DNA from: Chinchilla lanigera
Lineage: Eukaryota > Chordata > Mammalia > Rodentia > Chinchillidae
Length of the DNA stretch: 64,000 nucleotides
NCBI RefSeq assembly: GCF_000276665.1
Contig: NW_004955469.1
Location: 11,657,112-11,721,111 of the forward strand
Direction of reading: 5' to 3'
Shown here: positions 10,201-21,249 of the stretch, piece after piece
Numbering within the stretch: the stretch's first letter is position 1
How the letters are laid out: each line of letters begins with the position of its first letter
The notes under the pieces: generated by a model
What the model was told of the DNA's origin: nothing
The model's input: the letters and a program-made list of their open reading frames with translations, nothing else
The model's database searches: none
Program-made: the position numbers and the translations under genes

Positions 10201-10479
10201 TGTGCTACTTTTAAGAATGCTTCTACCTTATCTTAAGAATAAAGGCAGTCAATAAAGGAAAAGTAATACATATCAAAGGAAATGTTACTAAATAAATTTT
10301 ATATGAAATACCAAGGATGCAAAAAGGCCTGTAAATCCCTGAGCTGCAGGTAAAATGCTACCCAAATATCCATCTATGCTTTCTCTCTGGGTTAGGTCCA
10401 TAGCTGTCCCTAGATTCCCAAGGGGTCCATGATTTTTGAGTGGTTAAAAGCATTGTTCTGGTTCTTACTTGGAGAGTAG

Positions 10480-10540
10480 GCTAGATGACTTCTCACCAGG
10501 GTCTCTTCCATGTCTAAGAGCCATGAGCCTAAGAATAATC
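10480..10540 (-). mobile_element. MIR-like short remnant
   Basis: The words 'ctagatgacttctcaccagggtctcttccatgtctaagag' resemble the 3' core of an inverted MIR. The piece is short and diverged. Confidence 0.4.
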
Positions 10541-10626
10541 CAGAGTCATTCAAGTGACTGACAAACTAAGTTCATTATCAGCAGCAGAGAACTTAGAGTC
10601 CAAAGTCAGAAAATGGGTGTTTTGAG

Positions 10627-10749
10627 TTGGTCGTAGTGGTAAATTAGCAACTTAGGGAGATCCTTTCTCAAAATAAAACATAAAATTGGGCTGGGAACAG
10701 CTCAGTGTAAAGGCCCTGGGTTCAATCTCTAGTACTGAAAAATGAAAAC
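10627..10749 (+). mobile_element. B1-ID composite SINE
   Basis: A left part with AATTAGCAACTTAGGGAGAT and CTTTCTCAAAATAAAACAT leads into a shortened ID right part (GGGCTGGGAACAGCTCAGTG, then CCCTGGGTTCAATCTCTAGT). The order, and the deletion within the ID half, match SINEs well known in squirrels and relatives. A short possible target word, GTGTTT, lies on both sides. Confidence 0.75.
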
Positions 10750-10828
10750 AAGTGTTTGATGTCACTAGTGACAAAGCAGAGAATATAATCACCCTTCCTC
10801 CTACTGTCACCCATCACATGCTCCCACC

Positions 10829-10855
10829 ACACACACACACACACACACACACACA
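10829..10855. repeat. (CA)n microsatellite
   Basis: A pure CA run of about thirteen units. Confidence 0.95.
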
Positions 10856-11500
10856 TTGCCCATTCTAAGGAAAAGTTCCTCATAAGCCATGGGTTCATTG
10901 GCTAGAATGGCACTGGGGATTCATGGATTCATAACTAGCTCAGTCACAGCACACCTGGGGTTATGAAGGCACATCTGCTCACTTCCTCTCTCCAGGCACT
11001 TCCTTGTCTTAGTAATAAAGTGGAACTAACACAAGTGCATCAGAACTGAGGGCACAGGTGACAGTGTGATTTGAGTCATTGCAGAGAATCATCAGCATGA
11101 ACAGTTGTGGGTACAAGTGGTGAATAAATTATTCACCCCAGGCTCTGGGCCTGCCACTGCCAATCCCTCAAGGCCCACACAAACCCTAGCTTTATCTTCC
11201 AAGGTGGTTTCTGTAGGATTTTCCTTGGTACTTTAATCCTGGAGAAACGTTAATAGGTGTTCTGAAAATAAGTAAGGTCCCACAGCCAAGTAAACTTGGG
11301 ATACCTTGGGTTATAAATGGTGAAACAGGTATTTGCTGCACGACCGCCTCAAACTTCAGTGGCACTTTAACCTTGAAGAATTAAGTCCAGTTTACATTTT
11401 CCCCAAACTTTTGAAAGACTCCCCAAACCTCCCAGCATCAGTGTACCAAAGCACAGTTCAGTAAATGTGACTCTCCAAAGTGCTCTTACAAAATATCTGT

Positions 11501-11623
11501 GGCCCAGCCTTGGAGAACTTAGCAACTTAGCAAGACTCTGCTTCAAAATTTAAAAATGTTTAAAAGGGCTGTGGGTGTGTGTAGCTCAGTGCAAAGGTTC
11601 AACCCTAGTACTTAGAAAAACAC
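11501..11623 (+). mobile_element. B1-ID composite SINE, TSD ATCTGTG
   Basis: The left half is 'ggcccagccttggagaacttagcaacttagcaagactctgcttcaaaat' (key: AGCAACTTAGCAAGACTCTG) and the right half is ID-like (GGCTGTGGGTGTGTGTAGCT, then 'ggttcaaccctagtactt'). ATCTGTG flanks it at 11494-11500 and 11624-11630. It is the same composite class as 10627-10749. Confidence 0.8.
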
Positions 11624-12044
11624 ATCTGTGCCGTGGTTCACGCCCGGGCTCTCCTTAACAAAGCAAAACCTTATTTCCTAGTCAATGCTCATATTCAACC
11701 CTCGTGGATGAAACTTTTTCCACTGGCCCAGTCTATATTTAGTGCTTAGAGTCTGAGCCCTAAATTTTCCCCCTGATTATAAGAAATCTAAGTTTGGACT
11801 TGGGAATGTAGTGCTGGATGTTCTGTGCACTCTCATGGGCTGGCCAAGTACTGACTGATCTCACCTGGAGCAGGCCAAGGATCCAGACCAAATATTCTGG
11901 ACTTATTTTTTTTTTTTCACATATCAGGCTTCTTCCTGTCTCTGCCCCTTTGCACTTGCTTCCCACCTTGCCCCATGGCCATGCACACTGGCTAGGTCTT
12001 CTCAACAGCACCTCTTTCCAAATCCCCTGATGTTCCATTGTCCC

Positions 12045-12230
12045 ATTTTACTTCCTTCACAGTATTCGTGACTATGCAAAATTGTCCTGTCTGTCCATTT
12101 TTGTGCTCACTTACTGTCTGTCTCCCTCTGTAAGATATGAGCTCCTCAAGAACAAGACCTCACATAGGCATGCTCTTTACCTAGACCTAGAGTGTGATAA
12201 GTATGTGAAACCTTGCTGAATGAACTCACT
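12045..12230 (+). mobile_element. L2 LINE 3' end remnant
   Basis: The order 'ctgtctgtctccctctgtaagat...gagctcctcaagaacaagac' followed by 'ccttgctgaatgaactcactc' fits the 3' terminus of an old L2 (consensus words: AGCTCC...GAGGGCAGG, and TGAATGAATG). It is non-coding. Confidence 0.65.
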
Positions 12231-12429
12231 CAGTGAGCTGTCACTTATAGCTTTTGTCCTATAAAAGTAGGGAATAGCACTATTGTCAGAGCTGCACCAA
12301 GACCCATCTCCTCCTCCAGGTGTTGAACACTGCAAGGAAGAGGCGCCATCCTCCTTTGTATGCTATCAAAAGTTGGGTAACCTCATTCCTGGGTGGTATT
12401 TCCTGGGTAGTACTAGGTAGTACTAGTAT

Positions 12430-12655
12430 TATTATATTAGTTACCATTTACTGAGGGTTTACTACGTGCATACATATACATATACACATACATGTACATG
12501 TAATGTTTTAAACTCGTAAAAATTCCATGAGATAGGTTTTATCATGATTTCTATTTTACAGATAAAAAAATCAAAGTTTAGAAAAATTTAGTTGTCTCAC
12601 CATTTATAACCAGATCTTTCTGACTATTGAACTAGACCCTTGCTGAGCCTATAGA
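12430..12655 (+). mobile_element. MIR remnant
   Basis: 'ttaccatttactgagggtttactacgtgc' and, after a CATA-rich insertion, 'ccatgagataggttttatcatgatttctattttacagataaaaaaatcaaagtttagaaaa' reproduce the MIR core order. The copy is on the plus strand and has accumulated a small (TACA)n patch. Confidence 0.7.
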
Positions 12656-12659
12656 ATTT

Positions 12660-13440
12660 GCAAATATACACAAAGGATATAGAAGTAAAAATGGCCCCAT
12701 CTCCCTGCATGGAAACGTGGAGGAGGCAGGTAATCAACCAGCAGAGGCACAGGAGAAACCCCTCTGCAGTAAAGGTGGTTTAGGAATCACCAAACCAAGT
12801 CCTGCTCTAGTTCCAGGAGTTCCCCACCCTTCCTTGGGGCCTTGGCATCATCTTGTCTTGGGAAGGGGTGGGAGTGTTCCCCCCTTCAGAGGTGCAAACA
12901 AAGAGATGTTCACTACACAGCTGACAAAATACTATTAAGAAAGCCAGGGGAGCAAATGGATGGGGGATACAGTGACCCCGGACCTCTGCATGGCTGATTG
13001 TCTCCCCCATGGAGCTGAAACTTTGCTAGCAGCCCAAGGAGATGAACAAATGCTCCAGGAGCCACGAGGTGCTAGGAAATCAACAGGAGATTTTAATTAA
13101 AACCAATTTGCTGATCAGGTATATACTTAATGTTATAATTACCCGGTGATGACAGCGCCATGAAGCACAGGCAAGCAGGAAGTACTGACCAAGCAATTTT
13201 AAAAGGTTGGTCTAATGCTCTTCATTTTTCACTAAAGCTTAAATTGAGTTTGTGCTTTCAGAGAATAATGGAAAAGACAGAAAGGTGAACATGACAATCT
13301 AGTTCCAAGTGCCCCAGATTGAAAAAATAAAATGAATTTTCCTCTGAAGCCAAAGAAGAGTATTCATTCATTCATGTATCAAATTTTGTAGAATAGTGTC
13401 TGTCCGGGCGCATCATTATGTACTCAATGATGGAAATGTG
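12660..13440. other. Unassigned stretch, repeat-free; possible conserved non-coding part
   Basis: No repeat phrase is recognised. The 13080-13290 portion is AT-rich with homeodomain-like words (TTTTAATTAAAA; TTATAATTACC) and no simple repeats. It resembles conserved non-coding sequence, but that is an impression without alignment. Confidence 0.35.
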
Positions 13441-13640
13441 AGGTGAGAAATAGGAAGAGGAAGAGAAGGAAGATGGAATGGAGGGAAAAGGAGGAGAAAA
13501 AAGAGAAGGGAGGAGGAAGAGGAAGAGGAAAGGATGAAGAGAGGGGTTGGGGAAGGGAAAGGAGGAGGGGAGGGATAGGATGCATCTGGGTGGTAAGGGG
13601 AAGAGGAGGAATAGGAGTGAAAAGGGAAAGCAGCTTCAGC
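13440..13640. repeat. Purine-rich (GGA/GAA) low-complexity tract
   Basis: About 200 bp are almost exclusively A and G on the plus strand. It produces the longest plus-strand frame of the window (through to 14114), which begins with Arg/Glu/Lys low-complexity residues and then runs into unrelated non-coding sequence. No domain is seen, so I do not call a gene. Confidence 0.9.
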
Positions 13641-14599
13641 ATGGATGAGCTCATCATCTACTGGGGAGACACACTCCTGGCTCCAAAAGCGCAAGCTCAG
13701 CTCGGTAGCCAAGTGGATTTAAGTCCTCCCATCAGTGGTAGAGATTTCCAAGTCTTCAGAAGAATCCTCTTGACTGCTTGTGAGTCTGGGTTCAGTGTGC
13801 AGCTCTTAGGGTTGCTTATAGGGGCCAGGGGCAGTGGGTATGAGGGCCAGAGTCCCTCTGGGCAGAAAAGGAAGGAGGCTTTTCTTCCAAACCACCTCAG
13901 CAGCAAAGTAAATCAGTGCAAAAGGCAAAAACTGCAGAGGTTGAAAATTATGCTTGAAAATCCCTTAAAGTGCCTAGAAAATGCAGCCCACATGCTTAGT
14001 GTTGACCGCCTTGTTCAGCAGGCTTTTCACAGCAAGTTTGAGAACCACCGAACTAGACTTAAAGGAGGAAAGAAATTGAGCACGTACATGCAGATGTGGG
14101 CTTTCAAACCATAGTGTCTTCAAGATAATTATCAAACTGCTGGAGAATTCTAAAGCATTTTTGCTAGCCTGCAGGCTTCTCTGTCATGTTTTAATACTTA
14201 GTCTCTAAAACCATAACAAATGTTAATGAATGTGTGTGTGTGTGTTGCTGAGGGCTACCCAGGGCACAGAGGGGAAGTTAAGCTCTTATCTCTGAGAAGC
14301 AAGAGGCTCCCAAAAGATCCTTGCTTTGAGCTGCTTGTGCCTGGATCCTGCGGTGCGTGCCAGCAGGGAGAAGTAGGGCCAGCATCGCCAAGGGTCTAGG
14401 TGAAGATGACAGGCAAGGCCACGTTCTGAGGACCATGGTCCGTAGCTGACTCAAAGAAGCTCACATGAAATGCATGAGTCATGGCTACAGAGATCTGGCT
14501 ACTAGGCAGCCCAAAGCAGCCAGGCTGCCGAGATACTGGGCTGTGAAATAATGATCCTAGTATCCCTTGGTGGACTGATCTGCCACAATGTCTACCTGG

Positions 14600-14900
14600 A
14601 GTTTACCTTCCCAGTACAACCAGGACATACCTGGCCTCGTTCCAGAGTCCTTATCCTCTGAGCAGCCTTCCAGGTCCTCTGACGTTCGCATCCCCATCCT
14701 TATACCACAGCAGGGGGTGGGGCTCAAAATGGTCCCTCATCTTTGAGAGCCTCCCTAGTCTTCACCTATCTAAGTATTGCCTCCTTCAAGATCCCACTAC
14801 AGCCAAAGCTCTCCTAAAAAGATGCATTTCCCTCTGCCCCTCACTTTGGAGACCGGGATCACTCTCTGTCTGCTGGTCACCCTTCCTATTAACTATGCCC
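14600..14900 (+). mobile_element. L2-like remnant
   Basis: A pyrimidine-rich series with 'cctccttcaagatcccactacagccaaagctctcctaaaa' resembles the L2 3' region (CCTCCTTCAGGTCTCAGCTC-like phrase). It is weak but in the expected order. Confidence 0.45.
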
Positions 14901-14934
14901 ATTTGACACGAGTTCTATGCTGTTGAGAGCATGG

Positions 14935-15080
14935 ATTGCTGGCTTTGGTTGTTATTACCTATGTACCCGGCACATGCTCAGTCCAACTCTGCCTCAGTGC
15001 CTCCCTCTGCACATGGGAATGGGAAGAGTAACTACCTCACAGAATTGTGTAGGAATCACAGGTGTCCAGGAGGTGCCCGT
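14935..15080 (+). mobile_element. MIR-like remnant
   Basis: 'cctcagtgcctccctctgcacatgggaatgggaagagtaactacctcacagaattgtgtaggaat' corresponds to the 5' half of the MIR core, which reads 'cctcagtttcctcatctgtaaaatggggataataatagtacctacctc'. It is on the plus strand. Confidence 0.65.
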
Positions 15081-15654
15081 ACAGGGCTAAGCAGTCTACC
15101 AAAAGTTTTCCAAAAGATCCTTGAGAGAGAGATTTTTTATCCCACTCTGTTCTCAGGGCCTACCTGGCACATCATAAATTCACAGGCAGCATGTATGTTT
15201 TATTTTACTAAAACTCATTCATTCAAGAAACATTTACCAGGTGCCTACACTAAGCCATTTATAAAAATGAGTAAGATACATTTCCTGCCCTCCACAGGCT
15301 CCTGAGCGCAATCTACCTTGCCCAGTTTAGCTGGTAGCTGGCTGTCAGCACCTTTGAGCCGGCTGTACCAATGTGCCTTATCCGACGTTCTCTGAGGAAG
15401 GGAAGTGGAAAGAGCAGGTGTAACAGGGAAGGAAAGGGGAGGAGGGCAGAGGTGGCTTTCTGGTACAGTTATCATCCAGGTATTGTCCTTTCCACTTATT
15501 CCCTTGAATCTGTTGAGGTTAATTTATCTACTATTCATTCTAGTTGTTTCCTTTGTCAAACACATATACAACAAAGCAGTCAAAGTTTTAAAGGGATGAA
15601 TTTATAAGGACAATGTGGGGAAATTGAAATGGAAGGTGAAATCAAAAGTTAAAA

Positions 15655-16075
15655 TACAACAAAATAATAGCCCCAAATTGGAAACTACCTATATGCCCTC
15701 AACAATAGAACAGAAAAGTAAATTGTAGTGTTTTTACATGATAGACTACCAAACAGCACTGGGAATGAAAAATCTACAACTATGAGTGATACATGGGCAT
15801 ATCTCACAAACATCATATTGGGAAGCCAGAAATAAATGACCCCATAAAGTACAAAGAGAGGCAAACTAGAAGTCTGGGTAGTGATTTCTGTGCGGGATAG
15901 CAGCATTCAGAAATGGAATGGCCAAGTGAGGGGGATATCTGGGTGCTGATAATGCCCTGTTTCTTAACTGTAACATATGCAGGTATGTTCATTTGGGAAA
16001 AATGCTTGTGTTATGCACCTAGGATTTGTGCATTTTTTCAATGATCATTATAGTTCAAGGAAAAGTTTGAAAACA
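15655..16075 (+). mobile_element. L1 3' end remnant
   Basis: 'ccaaattggaaactacctatatgccctcaacaata' is the classic L1 ORF2 C-terminal region (WNITQP-type part of the reading frame), followed by 3' UTR-like phrases up to about 16060. Truncated and full of stops, on the plus strand. Confidence 0.75.
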
Positions 16076-16269
16076 AGTGAAAAATAGTCAACAATCAGGA
16101 ATGTCCCAGAGCCTGGAAAGGAAACTGGAGTTGGAATTTTCAGCAGCAATTGCAATATCAAGTCCCTACTGGAGGGTTCTTAGCAGTACAAATGACCAGG
16201 ACCCCCAAGATGGCTTCATTTGGAGTCAGGATAATCTGGATCCTATAGGGTTTGCTTGAAGTTTCCTCT

Positions 16270-16690
16270 CCAAGGGTCCGCTGGCACTGTGTGGTCTCAG
16301 CCCGCTCTTCCCCATGTATTTCCAGTACTTCCTGTACTTCCTGGCCAGGCTGTCATTATACCCACACAATGCCTTGCTAATCTGCTTCTGTGCTTTCTTC
16401 TCTGTCATCTCCTCCTCCGAGAAGTCTTGTCTGACAGGCCCTGCACGTCCATCGCTACTGTCTCTGTAACCACGCTGCCGCCCTGCTGGGCCACTAGTAG
16501 CTTAATGAGAAGATGTTTGGTCTTATCCACAGTGGTTGTGTGCATGGTGTATGGACGCCAGCCCCTGCCTTTATCTCCTACTCTCCCCGCCCCTCCTAAT
16601 CCTCTGGAAGAAGGAGGCTTATCATTTCCTGAATCTTTTTATTGTGCCTAGCAGAGTGTCAAACTCATAATTAGTGTTTAATTTATATTC
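16270..16690 (+). mobile_element. L2 LINE remnant
   Basis: Short phrases such as 'tcatctcctcctccgagaagtcttgtctgac' and 'attgtgcctagcagagtgtcaaactcataattag...ttggatgaagg' follow the order of the L2 3' end. A frame of about 130 codons crosses it but matches nothing and ends in repeat DNA. Confidence 0.65.
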
Positions 16691-16799
16691 ATGTGTTGGA
16701 TGAAGGTTTTATGGTGCCTTGTCCCCCCGAATTAGAGTGTAAGCTCTAATTAAGACAATTAACTACCTTTATTGGATTGTAAGGAAATATTTTAAAATT

Positions 16800-17100
16800 A
16801 CAAGAGCATGTTATTGACCAGAAAAAGCCCTTTCCTGCTCAAAACCCTTTAATGGCCTCCAACTGACTTGAGCATAAATTGTAAAATCTTTCCTCTGGTT
16901 TACAAGGCCTCTTGCACCCGGTTGCTTCACTGACTTCCATTCTCTACCTGCTCTTCCTTTGCTCCTACAACACTGGAATTATTTCAATTTCTCAAGAGGG
17001 CCAAGCTCTCTCTTGCACCAGGATGGTCCTTTAGGAGAGAATCCCTAAACCTATGTTCCCATGCTTTTTGTTGAGCTAAATTCTTATCAGCTTAGCTTTT
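16800..17100 (+). mobile_element. L2-like remnant
   Basis: 'aaaaccctttaatggcctccaactgacttgagcataaattgtaaaatctt' and 'ggtttacaaggcctcttgcac' are typical of the L2 3' region. It is old, with no coding potential. Confidence 0.65.
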
Positions 17101-17147
17101 ATTAAAGTCATTCTCTCAGGTCACACTTTCCTGAGTGGCTACTTTAG

Positions 17148-17292
17148 CAGTTCTCAAACTTGACTTTGGATCAAAATCTCCCAGAGGGATTTTGGCGTCA
17201 GCAGGTCTAGGCCAGACCTGGAAGTCTGCATGTCTATCTCATTCCCTGTTGATGCCAGGAAGGGTCTAGGGTCCACATTTTGAGAACCACAG
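17148..17292. mobile_element. MER5A-like hAT MITE
   Basis: The terminal inverted repeats are visible. The left end reads CAGTTCTCAAACTTGACTTT, and the right end reads 'attttgagaaccac' as its complement. Internal words ('ggatcaaaatctcccagag', 'tctaggcc') match this non-autonomous hAT element. It is an old and inactive copy, about 145 bp long. Confidence 0.8.
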
Positions 17293-17299
17293 GCCGGGC

Positions 17300-18190
17300 C
17301 ATATGGCTCTTATTTATCCTCCTCATCTGACTAACTCCCATGAGGGCAAGGGTATTGCTGAACAAATGAAAATATTGCAAATTTCTATGCACTTAGTGTC
17401 ACCAAAGTACCTTCACACCTATCTCGTTTGATCCTTCAAATAGCTCTGGAGAAGGGCAGAGCAGGCACAGAGAGCTCTTGCTCTGTAGATGGACCAGCTA
17501 AGATGTAGGGTGTCCGAGGGACTTGCAGAAAAAGCTCAGGCAGGCAGTTAGAAGTATAATGGGGGATAGCGCATGTGTCTTTGTACATTTCTACCCAAGA
17601 GAACTTTTCTCCTTACTATCACTGTATCCTGCCTGTGAGAGAAATGAACAGAACAAAAACTCACTGATTTTTCTCTCCTGCACCCACTTCTGCACAGGAA
17701 GAAGAAACTCAGCCCCACATACACCATTTATCCCATGAGCTGTGCAGCAGATTTGATTCCTTGGGATGCTATCCTAAATGATAGCTATGGCAGTGTGGAC
17801 CAATGAGCCAGATTACTTCTTACCTATTCACGGCCTCACAGTTTTCCCCAGGTAACTGGCAGATACTGGATATGTCAGTGTACAGGCGGTAGAGTCCAGG
17901 TAGCCCTCCCCAGCTCTAACACCAGGCTGAAGTGCCGCTTGTCATCACCCACCAAGATGGACCACACCAACCAGACCTAAAAAGATGGCAGCTGCTTCTT
18001 ATACATTTGTAGATGGGGAATTCCTCTCCATGCAGTGCTGTTGAGTTCTTAACCCCAGCTATAGGGAATTGGAGGTGCAACCTGCCCAGTAGAAAGCTCC
18101 AGCAATTCTGGAATCTTCTTGCACAAATATCCCCCCTCTTCTGAGTCACAGTTATAACTCTTGATGGTATGCAGCCTAGTAAATGTGTTA
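17300..18190. other. Unassigned intergenic stretch
   Basis: A faint MIR-like phrase occurs at 17390-17470. The remainder shows no identifiable repeat or exon. A minus-strand frame at about 17916-18149 has no family resemblance. Confidence 0.4.
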
Positions 18191-18194
18191 GACA

Positions 18195-18412
18195 GTGATA
18201 TGGACTGAATGCTGTGTCCCCTCAAAATTACTATGTTGAAACCTCAATCCCCAGTGTGATGGTGTTAGAAAGTGAGGCGTGATTATGGAGCTGATTAGGT
18301 CATGAGCATGCAGCTCTCATGAGTGGAATTAGTGCCCTTAGAGATGAAGATGCCAGGGAGCATGCGCACACTCTACCTCCCTCCTTCCACGTGAGCCCCT
18401 CTTTCCTGCTCC
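18195..18412 (+). mobile_element. MST/MLT-type MaLR LTR fragment
   Basis: The 5' phrase GATATGGACTGAATGCTGTG followed by 'ctcaaaattactatgttgaaacctcaatccccagtgtgatggtgtta' is a well-known mammalian MaLR LTR signature. The 3' half is missing. Confidence 0.8.
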
Positions 18413-18539
18413 ACCAACACGTCTTTTCCCAGTTAGTATATGACACTTTGATTCTTCCTCTGACTTAAAAAATCCAGGCTTCTTCCCTAATGCTTTACCT
18501 CCTCTCACCTAGATACCAAACCAGTAGAAAGTCCTTTTG

Positions 18540-19170
18540 ATTCTGACTCCAAACAATATGTCAGACCCAGCCACCCAGCATGCCCTCATAATTCTACCCT
18601 GGCACTGTCCTGCCCATGTCACCTCTTGGCTTCCACCTCTGCTCTCCTCCTTGCCAACTCTCCACTTCCTGTGCTCCTTGTGCACACTGAGAAGTCAGCA
18701 TGTAGTCTGTCCACTTCAACCTCTTCAAAGGCTTCCTCTAAACTCAGAATAAAACCTAAACTCTCAGCCAGGGATATAGCTCAGTGGCATAAGCACCTGC
18801 CTAGCAAGCAGAAAGTCCTGAGTCCCATTCCTGGTACAAAAAAAAAAAAAAAAACCTAAGCTCTTTGATGGTCTGGGTACCCTTCAGGAGGAGCCCTGCC
18901 TGGCTCCCCAGTGTCTCGTGTTCTTCCTTCCACCTTCCTTCTCTCCCGAACTGGGGCTCATCTTTCAGACTCGTCAAATTTCTCCCATCTCCTTGGCATT
19001 TCCTGTTCTTCCTCTAGGAATATACTTCCCTTTTCCCTCCTCTTTCACCTGCATAGATGGGTCTTTCTTACTCTTTATTGGTCCATTTAATTGCCACCTC
19101 AAAAACACCTTCACTACTCACACCATCTGTGCTAGCAGTTCTTGTATTTTTTTCATGGATTAATATAACA
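18540..19170 (+). mobile_element. L2 LINE remnant split by an ID SINE
   Basis: L2-like pyrimidine-rich phrases continue on both sides of the ID insertion at 18766. On the left is 'cttcaaaggcttcctctaaactcagaataaaacctaaactct'. On the right is 'ctttgatggtctgggtacccttc' and 'tttcctgttcttcctctaggaatatacttccctt'. It is old and non-coding. Confidence 0.7.
18766..18851 (+). mobile_element. ID SINE, TSD about AAACCTAAACTCTC
   Basis: The tRNA-Ala-derived body reads GGGATATAGCTCAGTGGCAT, then 'gcacctgcctagcaagcag' and 'gagtcccattcctggtac', and ends in a poly(A) tail. Copies of the target sequence sit at 18752-18765 and 18852-18865 with two mismatches. It splits the surrounding L2 remnant. Confidence 0.9.
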
Positions 19171-19300
19171 TAGTTTCTTAATCATATACTACCTGACATT
19201 TAGGTTGTTTCCAATTTTAGATTAATAATCCTGGGATTAAATGTCCTGGATAAATCCTTCTGTATTCCATGATTATTCCTTTAGAAAAAAGCCTTAATAT
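19140..19300 (-). mobile_element. L1 fragment, minus strand
   Basis: 'ctgacatttaggttgtttccaattttagattaataatcctgggattaaatgtcc' is an old L1 3' UTR-like phrase in inverted orientation. It is short and degenerate. Confidence 0.45.
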
Positions 19301-19689
19301 TTGAAATTATCTTTTATTCACATACACTTACCTAGCACTCTGTACCCAGAAATACTCTAAATGCTTTGCTAACATCAATTCCTTAGTATATGTACATACT
19401 TTTGTGATCAAATACACACATTTGTGTATGTGTGTGTGTGTGTATGCATTTTACTGTGGTTACAATCTACCCTCTTTTGTCTCAAAATCTACTCTTGACA
19501 AACTTTAAAGGGCACAAATACTGTATCACATCGGTACCATTTTCTTGGCTTACTTTCTCCAAGAGACTATGAGTTGCATGAAGGCATAAATAATGTCTAT
19601 TTCATCTTCCACAATAAATAATATAATTCATTGTCATGTTGGGATGTGCCATGGCCTGACATGGAGAGGGATTCAATCAATATTTATGG

Positions 19690-19840
19690 AATAAACCAAT
19701 GAAGGAGTAGACACCTTGGCCTCATAGATCATCTCATTTAATCTTCACAGCTTGCCTATGGAAATATTGTTTCCTTCCTCTAGCTGAAGACCCTAAGGTC
19801 ATTGGTTTGGAGGCTCATATCTCAGTCACTGTGAATCTTG
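19690..19840 (+). mobile_element. MIR-like remnant
   Basis: 'catctcatttaatcttcacagcttgcctatggaaatattg' and 'cctaaggtcattggtttggag' follow the order of a MIR on the plus strand. Confidence 0.6.
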
Positions 19841-20590
19841 AGCCTGTGAGATTCCTACTATGCACTGCTGCCACCCGGATGTACAAGTGCACTGCCATGC
19901 TCCTTTCTGGGGAATAACACAGGAAGAATTACCCCTTCTTCCTTTTACCAAGAGATAGCTGCCTCATCCCTGGGGATATGGAAATGTACAGTGAAAACAC
20001 TGATTAATATGCCCATGCATAACCTTTAATTAATTGGTCAATATCCAAGGATTACACCCTTGAACTTTAGGAAAAATTAACAGAAGAGCTCCTAAAAATT
20101 AATTAGTAGGAATCACACTGACAACTGTCTCATGCCTCCCTTCAAGTAGATATGGGAATATGTAAGTCCCAGTTCTTGTTTTAGAGACACAAGGTCAGTG
20201 AAGATGGGACAGTGGTAGCCTTGTCTATGTTGTCTTACGTTATAGTTTTCAGGTACTGAGAACAATCCTGACCAAAACTAGCGTTCTTCAATTATTTAGT
20301 TGTTTATTCCCCTGTAATTTTCTATATATATAGAATCATCAAATTTTAAAACCAAAAGTACCCTAACGATCATGTTTTGTTTCCTTAATGTATGACCCCA
20401 TTTATTCAGATGACATTAATTTGAAATTCATGATAATTACATAAACATTGACTGAGCAGTACTGTGGATCCTTCCAGTTGAAATATGCATATTCTCTTTA
20501 CTGATTTGCCGTCTCCTCTTAACCAAGATGTGAGGTGACTGCCTGATTAGCGTGCTGAGGTTCTCTTGAGGAGGAGGAGAAAAATGATGG
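19840..20590. other. Unassigned intergenic stretch
   Basis: I see AT-rich sequence without an identifiable repeat, gene or exon. A series of ATTAATT-like words occurs at 20000-20110. Confidence 0.45.
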
Positions 20591-20599
20591 CACAGAGCT

Positions 20600-20850
20600 A
20601 TGGGTTATGACTCAGATCTCAGATTCAGAAAAATCACAGTGGGGAACTTTTGGCTCTACCAGTCTCCAGCTTTGTGGCCTTGGCTATAACTGAAGCAGGC
20701 CCAACTCTCTCATCTGTAAAGTGTAAAATAATGATAGCACTTTTAACATACTCTAGAGTTGTGAGGAATAAAAATAAAAATTGAATGCAAGGTGTTCAAT
20801 GTATCCAGGGCATACTAAGTGTTCAATAAAATTACTAAAGTGCCTACTAT
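20600..20850 (+). mobile_element. MIR remnant
   Basis: 'ggctctaccagtctccagctttgtggccttggctataac', then 'ctctctcatctgtaaagtgtaaaataatgatagcac' and 'gttgtgaggaataaaa' match a nearly full MIR in order. Confidence 0.8.
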
Positions 20851-20869
20851 TAATATGAATCACCATAGT

Positions 20870-21035
20870 GAAAGCATCTACCATGGAACAGGTATTTTAC
20901 ATACATGACCTCATTTACTTCACATCCAAGCTTTGGGGGAATAGGAGACTAAGTTTAGGTCTGGTTAGCAATTGGCTTGAGATTGTGTAGCTAGGAGGTG
21001 TAAGAATAGATATTTGAACTCAGATTTATGTAACT
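20870..21035 (+). mobile_element. MIR remnant
   Basis: 'ggaacaggtattttacatacatgacctcatttacttcaca' and 'gcaattggcttgagattgtgtagctaggaggtgtaagaatagatatttgaactcag' give the MIR order, on the plus strand and next to the previous copy. Confidence 0.75.
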
Positions 21036-21249
21036 ACATCAGGAGACATGTGCATCAGTGGGTCAAGCAGTGGCATCCTCTGTGTACCTCGGATGTACAG
21101 AAAATGGCTGCAGGGGCAAGGTGATGCCATACCGAAGACATGGAGTTTCAGTTACTGGAGAAACATCACAAGTTGGGTAGAGATGCAGATCCAGTGTCCC
21201 TTCAGAGGGCAGACAGCTGTAGGCTTACCCTAAGAAAAAATCTCTAACA

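Noticed and set aside
13443..14114. 223-codon plus-strand open frame
   Set aside because: The first third is Arg/Glu/Lys-rich low-complexity from a purine tract. The rest has no domain and runs through non-coding sequence with a MER5-like phrase near 14040.
16256..16651. 131-codon plus-strand open frame
   Set aside because: It overlaps an L2-like remnant and has Pro/Leu-rich composition typical of pyrimidine-rich L2 3' ends.
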